Of a stretch of 64,000 nucleotides of DNA, positions 59,332 through 64,000 are shown piece after piece; the stretch's first letter is position 1, and every line of letters starts with the position of its first letter. The DNA is from Pelagihabitans sp965238025. Its GTDB lineage: Bacteria; Bacteroidota; Bacteroidia; Flavobacteriales; Flavobacteriaceae. Below the pieces are notes generated by a model. That model did no database searches. It was not told the origin of the DNA and saw only the letters and a program-made list of their open reading frames with translations. Both the position numbers and the translations under genes were made by a program. The stretch is from assembly GCA_965238025.1 (NCBI GenBank), contig OZ250162.1, positions 124,001 to 188,000 of the forward strand, in the 5' to 3' direction.

Positions 59332-59973
59332 ATGCATTTTTTATCTCCCTTATTGGAAGAGTACATTCGAACTAGTTCTGAGGATGAGCCAGAAATCTTA
59401 CGTGAACTTACCCGGGAAACCCATTTAAAGATTATTCAACCTAGAATGCTTACGGGGCATTTTCAAGGTAGGGTATTGGCGATGCTCTCCAAGATCATCC
59501 GACCAAAAAACATTCTCGAAATAGGTACTTATACGGGCTATTCTGCTATTTGCCTGGCAGAAGGCATGCATCCCCAAGGAACATTGCACACCATAGAGGT
59601 AAATGAGGAGCTTTACAAACTGCAACGCATCTATTTTGACAAAAGTGGCTTTGGGGAACAGATCGTCCAACATACGGGAAATGCCCTTACTATTATTCCG
59701 ACGCTAAACCTCACTTTCGATTTGGTATTTATAGATGCAGGGAAAAAAGATTATCCAGAGTTTTTTGAGGCGGTGTTGGCGAAAACAAGACCAGGAGGCA
59801 TTATCCTATCTGACAACGTGTTATGGACCGGAAAGGTAGTAGAGCCGGTTGATCCCAAGGATAAGGTAACCAAGGTATTGTTGGATTACAACAAGCAGCT
59901 AAAAGAAGACAAGCGCATAGAAACTGTGCTCTTGCCTATCAGGGATGGCTTGACGCTATGTAGGGTGCTATAA
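59332..59973 (+). CDS. SAM-dependent O-methyltransferase (COMT-like)
   Basis: A 213-residue enzyme. The ATG at 59332 gives MHFLSPLLEEYIRTSSEDEP, the usual family N-terminus; a longer frame runs through the acetyltransferase gene. SAM-binding motifs are ILEIGTYTGYSAICLAEGM (motif I), HTIEVNEE and, as the metal/substrate site, DLVFIDAGKKDYPEFFE with IILSDNVLWTGKV. This is the divalent-metal catechol/caffeoyl-CoA type. The acceptor is unknown. Its last 35 nt overlap the convergent PAP2 gene. Confidence 0.92.
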   Translation: MHFLSPLLEEYIRTSSEDEPEILRELTRETHLKIIQPRMLTGHFQGRVLAMLSKIIRPKNILEIGTYTGYSAICLAEGMHPQGTLHTIEVNEELYKLQRIYFDKSGFGEQIVQHTGNALTIIPTLNLTFDLVFIDAGKKDYPEFFEAVLAKTRPGGIILSDNVLWTGKVVEPVDPKDKVTKVLLDYNKQLKEDKRIETVLLPIRDGLTLCRVL

Positions 59974-60511
59974 ATTTGGTGTAGAGGTTGTAAAACAAAA
60001 ATGCGGAGGCCACACCAACCAATGCGCCTACAATAATATCTACTGGATAATGCACTCCTACATAAATTCTGCTTGTTACAAATAGCAGGGGCCAGACATA
60101 GAAGAGCCAACACCATTTAAATCGTTTCCTCAAAAAAAGAACTATTAGGGTGGTAATGGCAAAGGAACTTGAAGCGTGCCCCGAAAAAAAGCTATAGGTA
60201 GTGGGTGATTTCAGGATTCTTATGATTGTATTGATATCTTCGGTGTTATTGGGTCTCAAACGAGTTACGGCGTTCTTGGTAATATCGGTAAGTCCAACGA
60301 TAAAAAAAACCAAGGAGATGACTGTTATAATTACAAAAGGTGCCTCCCGTTTGCCATATTTTACGGCAATCATCACGAAAAAGAAAATGAATAATGGAAT
60401 CCAGGTTTTAATATTGGTGACCGTAGACCAAAAAACATCGTACTCTTCTACGCCAAGGCTATTCAGGTAAACAAAAGTATTCCTATCCCACTCTAACAAC
60501 CTATCGAGCAT
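59939..60511 (-). CDS. PAP2 family phosphatase
   Basis: A 190-residue integral membrane phosphatase with about five transmembrane helices. The three PAP2 motifs are present: KNAVTRLRP, SFFSGHASSSFA (catalytic His in SGH) and RIYVGVHYPVDIIVG (second His and the Asp). It probably dephosphorylates a lipid such as undecaprenyl pyrophosphate or phosphatidate at the periplasmic face. Its start is one base after the tatA stop, so the two genes are translated together, and its end overlaps the convergent methyltransferase gene by 35 nt. Confidence 0.92.
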   Translation of the reverse strand: MLDRLLEWDRNTFVYLNSLGVEEYDVFWSTVTNIKTWIPLFIFFFVMIAVKYGKREAPFVIITVISLVFFIVGLTDITKNAVTRLRPNNTEDINTIIRILKSPTTYSFFSGHASSSFAITTLIVLFLRKRFKWCWLFYVWPLLFVTSRIYVGVHYPVDIIVGALVGVASAFLFYNLYTKFIAPYIASSHP

Positions 60512-60512
60512 G

Positions 60513-60839
60513 CTACTTTCTTTTGATTGCTCCGGTAATATCGTCTACACTATCTTTTACATTACCTATTTCCTTGGTGAGTCCTGAAGTCATATTGTCC
60601 TTGACCTCATCAATATCTTTTTTGATATCGGTAACGAAGCTAGTGTCAATACCTTGTTTGTCGGCACTTTTTTGAATCTCTTGCTTTATATCTTCGGTTG
60701 CATCCTTCAATTGGCGCATCCCTTTACCCAAACCTTTGGCAATTCCCGGGATTTTATCCGCACCGAAAACCATAACGACAATAAACATGATAAAGAATAT
60801 TTCGCCTCCGCTTATGAATAAAAAGTGCGTCAAAAACAT
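60513..60839 (-). CDS. tatA: Sec-independent translocase subunit TatA
   Basis: A 108-residue TatA/TatB-type protein. One transmembrane helix (residues 10-26, GGEIFFIMFIVVMVFGADKI) carries the conserved FG, followed by an amphipathic helix (GIAKGLGKGMRQLKDATEDI) and a charged tail with a periodic pattern (VTDIKKDIDEVKDNM). The length is close to TatB, but the KGxGKG segment favours TatA. With TatC, not present here, it would move folded proteins across the inner membrane. It is co-transcribed with the PAP2 gene. Confidence 0.9.
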   Translation of the reverse strand: MFLTHFLFISGGEIFFIMFIVVMVFGADKIPGIAKGLGKGMRQLKDATEDIKQEIQKSADKQGIDTSFVTDIKKDIDEVKDNMTSGLTKEIGNVKDSVDDITGAIKRK

Positions 60840-60884
60840 ACTGCAAATATAGAACTTATCTTGGTTAAGATTAATCGATAAAGT

Positions 60885-60911
60885 AAAAGCCCTGTAAATT
60901 ACAGGGCTTTT
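60885..60911 (-). terminator. Terminator of the M1 peptidase gene
   Basis: AAAAGCCCTGTA/TACAGGGCTTTT (60885-60896 with 60900-60911), 3-nt loop. On the minus strand it is followed by a T-rich stretch, 22 nt after the M1 stop codon. Confidence 0.82.
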
Positions 60912-60932
60912 ATCGTATTGAAAATCGTCTTA

Positions 60933-63236
60933 TTATCCTTTTATGGTTTTCTTCATTTTATCAAAGTCAGAATCCATTTCTTTTTTAGGCCATACGTTGT
61001 TGGTGGTATCTATATCGGCCGTTTCGGCCTTTGGGTCAATGACTACCCCGGTCAACTCTTTTTCGGAAGCAACGACCACACTTACTTCCTTATCGTTCTT
61101 TCTCCATATCTCCGCGGGGTATGTAATGTTACCCGTACTCCCGTCTGCATACGTATATTCAACGATCAACGGCATCGGGATTCCTCCCGGTTTCTCATAC
61201 GTAATCTCGTAGAAGTACTTTGGCTCCTTTACCGCACTTCGTTCTTCGGGGGTCATATTATCCATCATGAATTCCTTCAATGTTTTAGAACTTTCCGAAG
61301 GGGTTTTGCCCTTTAATTTGGAATCAAAATCCTCAGCTCCTTCCTGGGCTAAATACACCAAGGGAGGCAAGTCGGTTTCCTTAACATTGTTGACGACCAT
61401 ATATTCTTTCATTTTCGCTGTTGGTTTATCGGATACATAGTATTTTTTAATATCCTTGACGCCCATATCTACGTAATCGGTAGTATAGAACCAACCTCTC
61501 CAGTAATAATCCAAGTCAACGGCGGAGGCATCTTCCATGGTGCGAAAGAAATCTTCCGGGGTTGGATGTTTGAACTTCCAGCGCTTTGCATAGGTTTTAA
61601 AGGCGTGGTCAAAAAGTTCCCTACCCATAACCGTTTCGCGGAGAATATTCAATGCCGTTGCGGGCTTTCCGTATGCATTTGGGCCAAGTTGGTATACATT
61701 TTCCGGATTGGACATAATGGGTGAAATTGCACTTTGATCGCCGCTCATATAAGGAACTATTTTGGCAGGCGCACCCCTTCTTGACGGATATGCTTTGTTT
61801 GGAGCAATAGCCTCCGGATACAACTCACCAAATTCCTGCTCGGCCACATATTGCATAAAGGTATCCAGACCTTCATCCATCCAACCCCATTGGCGTTCAT
61901 CGGAATTTACGATCATCGGGAAAAAATTATGGCCCACTTCGTGAATGATAACACTGATCATACCATATTTGACCCGATCAGAATAAGAACCATCTTCATT
62001 GGGCCGTCCATAATTCCAGCATATCATCGGGTATTCCATGCCTTGATTTTTGGCATGCACCGAAATTGCCTTCGGATACGGATAATCAAATGTATGTTCG
62101 GAATACGATTTTAGGGTTAGTGCAACCGCTTTGGTCGAATACTCCTCCCATAGTGGATTTCCTTCTTTTGGATACATGGAAACCGCCATTACATCCTTAT
62201 TCCCCACTTTTACGGCCTGCATATCCCAAATAAACCTTCTGGAGGTTGCGAACCCATAATCCCTAACATTTTTGGCTTTGAATTTCCAAGTTTTTTTCTG
62301 ATCTGAAAAACCTTTTGAAGCGGCCTCTGCCTCTTCCTGGGTAACAATAAGTACAGGTTTGTCATATGACTTTTTGGCCCGTTCATATCTTGTCATCATA
62401 TCCTTGGAAAAGACCTCTTTTCTATTCTGAAGGGTTCCTGTTGCATCTAAAATATGATCGGCCGGCACCGTAATGTTTACATCGTAGTCGCCAAAAGTAA
62501 GCGCAAATTCGCCATTGCCCCAGAATTGATGGTTTTGCCACCCTTCAACATCATTATACGATGCCATTCTTGGGAAAAATTGTGCAATTACATAAGCACG
62601 GTGACCATCGGCAAATTCTTCATAACCGGATCTGGCACGATTTACCGTATGGTCGGGAATATTGAAATTCCATTTTATCGAAAATGTAATCTGCTCTTTG
62701 CTTTTCAGCGGCTTTGGCAAATCAATACGCATCATCGTAAAATTGATCGTATAGGGCAAAGCCTTGCCACTTGCATCTTTTACATGGTCAATAACAAAAC
62801 CGCCATCAAAGGGTGCCTTCATATACTTACCTGCGAAGGAGTTTGGTCGTTCAGCTACGGGCACTCCGTCGCCATTTTTAAGTCTGGCCTTTGAATCCTT
62901 CGTTCTGATGTTTTGGTCCAGCTGCACCCAAAGGTACTCGAGATCATCTGGCGAGTTATTGATATAAGTAATGGTCTCATCACCATAAATCCTATGGTTT
63001 TTATCATCCAACTCTATGTTCATCACATAATTGGCCTGTTGTTGATAGTAATCTGGCCCTGGAGCACCAGAGGCCGACCTATAGGTATTCGGAGTCGAAA
63101 ACTCCTCATACAATTGCTTAAACTTACTTTGGTTGTAATGGCCGCCTTCCCTTTCTTTTGGGGCCTCTTCTTGGGCAGTTACTACCGCCGCAAATAGGAA
63201 CATCACCGATGCGAAACAATACTTTAATTTTGTCAT
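60933..63236 (-). CDS. M1 family metallopeptidase (aminopeptidase N-like), exported
   Basis: A 767-residue exported zinc peptidase. The signal peptide is MTKLKYCFASVMFLFAAVVTAQ. The zinc site is HEVGHNFFP (HExxH with the catalytic Glu) and the third ligand Glu is about 18 residues on, in WMDEGLDTFMQY. The N-terminal half is a beta-rich domain typical of M1 enzymes. The usual GxMEN exopeptidase motif appears as GMEYP, a variant found in the bacterial M1 group lacking strict aminopeptidase specificity. It probably works in the periplasm or at the surface in protein use. Next on the operon side is the DUF6702-type gene. Confidence 0.93.
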   Translation of the reverse strand: MTKLKYCFASVMFLFAAVVTAQEEAPKEREGGHYNQSKFKQLYEEFSTPNTYRSASGAPGPDYYQQQANYVMNIELDDKNHRIYGDETITYINNSPDDLEYLWVQLDQNIRTKDSKARLKNGDGVPVAERPNSFAGKYMKAPFDGGFVIDHVKDASGKALPYTINFTMMRIDLPKPLKSKEQITFSIKWNFNIPDHTVNRARSGYEEFADGHRAYVIAQFFPRMASYNDVEGWQNHQFWGNGEFALTFGDYDVNITVPADHILDATGTLQNRKEVFSKDMMTRYERAKKSYDKPVLIVTQEEAEAASKGFSDQKKTWKFKAKNVRDYGFATSRRFIWDMQAVKVGNKDVMAVSMYPKEGNPLWEEYSTKAVALTLKSYSEHTFDYPYPKAISVHAKNQGMEYPMICWNYGRPNEDGSYSDRVKYGMISVIIHEVGHNFFPMIVNSDERQWGWMDEGLDTFMQYVAEQEFGELYPEAIAPNKAYPSRRGAPAKIVPYMSGDQSAISPIMSNPENVYQLGPNAYGKPATALNILRETVMGRELFDHAFKTYAKRWKFKHPTPEDFFRTMEDASAVDLDYYWRGWFYTTDYVDMGVKDIKKYYVSDKPTAKMKEYMVVNNVKETDLPPLVYLAQEGAEDFDSKLKGKTPSESSKTLKEFMMDNMTPEERSAVKEPKYFYEITYEKPGGIPMPLIVEYTYADGSTGNITYPAEIWRKNDKEVSVVVASEKELTGVVIDPKAETADIDTTNNVWPKKEMDSDFDKMKKTIKG

Positions 63237-63298
63237 TTTCTTTGTTAAAATTTAAATCGGAGAAAAATATAGTTTTTTTAAGAAATTGTTAGGGAATG

Positions 63299-63805
63299 TT
63301 ACAAGTTTAACATTCCTTTATTACTCTCTTTAATAAGGACAAAGCTCTTTTTCTTGCCCTTTATCTTAAAATGTACCACATTCTGTTGTTCGTCGAACAG
63401 GTCAATAAGCATTTCATTTTGAACTGTTATGGTACTCTGATCAGTTAGAATTACGCCCGGTACTTCCAAATAGCAGATGATCAAATCATCTTCATACTTT
63501 CTGCCAATAAAATCGAAGTCTCGCGCGTTTCCATCAATTTGGACCCTGAACTTGGTGCGGATATACTTTTCAATATATTCGTCGGCCAAGCTTGATTCTT
63601 TTTCGGTAGCCAACTGTCCGTTTATATCATACCGTTCCAATAACACCGCGTCCAAATCATCTATAAAAATACGACTGGTTATTTGTAGCGCTTGATCTTT
63701 TTCGGAGTAGTCAATATGGGTAACACTGAGGTAGAACTTATGGGCCGCGGTAAAGGCGAATAGCGGGAGTAACAGCAATAAAAGGCTTTTTTTTATGATG
63801 CTCAT
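63299..63805 (-). CDS. DUF6702-type exported protein
   Basis: A 168-residue protein from the ATG at 63805 (MSIIKKSLLLLLLPLFAFTA), which gives a good signal peptide; a longer frame to 63877 has a poor leader. The mature part begins AHKFYLSVTHIDYSEKDQAL and has FIDDLDAVLLERYDI, a pattern I associate with DUF6702, a family found in flavobacteria. No function is known. It lies 62 nt upstream of the M1 peptidase gene in the same direction, consistent with an operon. Confidence 0.8.
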   Translation of the reverse strand: MSIIKKSLLLLLLPLFAFTAAHKFYLSVTHIDYSEKDQALQITSRIFIDDLDAVLLERYDINGQLATEKESSLADEYIEKYIRTKFRVQIDGNARDFDFIGRKYEDDLIICYLEVPGVILTDQSTITVQNEMLIDLFDEQQNVVHFKIKGKKKSFVLIKESNKGMLNL

Positions 63806-63863
63806 AGAAAATGGAAATGATCTACGGCCAAAAATAAACAAATCGCATGCCAAACCTTCCATT

Positions 63864-64000
63864 TTAGTCCAATTCATTATTCCTCAGGTAAATTTTACTC
63901 TTGTCAACCATTTTTTCCCAAATCTTTAACCGATCATGTGTGTCCACCGTGGTTTGAAAGCTGGAATCGATTTCACAGAAATACATAAAATCATCAATAC
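63864..64000 (-). CDS. C-terminal fragment of an unknown protein (cut by window edge)
   Basis: The last 45 codons of a minus-strand gene, open to the window edge and ending at a TAA at 63864-63866. The peptide FMYFCEIDSSFQTTVDTHDR with the following KIWEKMVDKSKIYL reads like a real protein, with no stop in this frame, while the other two minus frames are closed within 75 nt. It is the upstream neighbour of the DUF6702-type gene (58-nt gap) and may be the head of the same operon. The family cannot be named. Confidence 0.65.
   Translation of the reverse strand, partial: IDDFMYFCEIDSSFQTTVDTHDRLKIWEKMVDKSKIYLRNNELD

Overview
This window looks like chromosome from a marine member of the Flavobacteriaceae (Bacteroidota). 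The evidence is the protein content: a type IX secretion (T9SS) sorting tail, a gliding-motility-type C-terminal domain next to a PorP/SprF protein, lipoproteins with acidic residues after the lipobox cysteine, DUF1573 and LUD proteins, and ribosomal protein THX. Promoter-like TAnnTTTG boxes, sometimes with an upstream TTTG, sit before many genes, as expected for the Bacteroidota primary sigma factor. Coding density is high. I see no tRNA, rRNA, CRISPR array, prophage or intact insertion sequence.

Layout. 1-8.5 kb is a surface and secretion region: the 3' part of a repeat-rich T9SS cargo protein, an M20 peptidase, two small exported proteins, and a lipoprotein built from six repeats of about 110 residues in an A-B-A-B-A-B order. 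8.6-16.8 kb is mostly on the minus strand: a TPR membrane protein, PEP carboxylase, a uracil-DNA-glycosylase-like protein, YaaA, an M23 peptidase, an RluD-type pseudouridine synthase and a PASTA protein. The 42-residue ribosomal protein THX gene lies among them on the plus strand. 16.9-24.2 kb carries ddl, coaD, a PAS histidine kinase with its response regulator, an M14 carboxypeptidase lipoprotein, a NUDIX gene divergent from pyrE, and an SRPBCC protein. 24.2-30.0 kb holds a 152-nt imperfect palindrome, birA, and the compact run rsfS-ftsH-LUD-cdsA-psd-ACBP, which joins protein quality control to phospholipid synthesis.

30.0-39.9 kb is housekeeping: a creatininase-family amidase, a sterol-desaturase-type hydroxylase, valS, a DUF1573 protein, an aspartyl protease with a PDZ domain, an aminotransferase and murB. 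40.1-49.6 kb is regulatory and metabolic: an ECF sigma factor with its anti-sigma partner, a second sigma factor, lipA, gap overlapping a TPR hybrid histidine kinase, lpxK divergent from a Nif3-like gene, and a coiled-coil protein of the C4 zinc-ribbon family that has lost its cysteines. 49.7-57.4 kb is a giant adhesin gene (2107 residues, ten near-identical Calx-beta repeats) with its PorP/SprF partner, bracketed by two similar hairpins. 57.4-64 kb returns to single-function genes: clpP, an acetyltransferase, an O-methyltransferase, a PAP2 phosphatase, tatA, an M1 peptidase, a DUF6702-type protein and a truncated gene at the edge.

The observations most worth a second look are the alternating-cysteine repeat lipoprotein, the recently expanded Calx-beta array, the 152-nt palindrome, the cysteine-less zinc ribbon, the TTGA overlap of gap with a hybrid kinase, and the back-to-back valS/DUF1573 promoters. 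I found no clearly new defence or mobile system.
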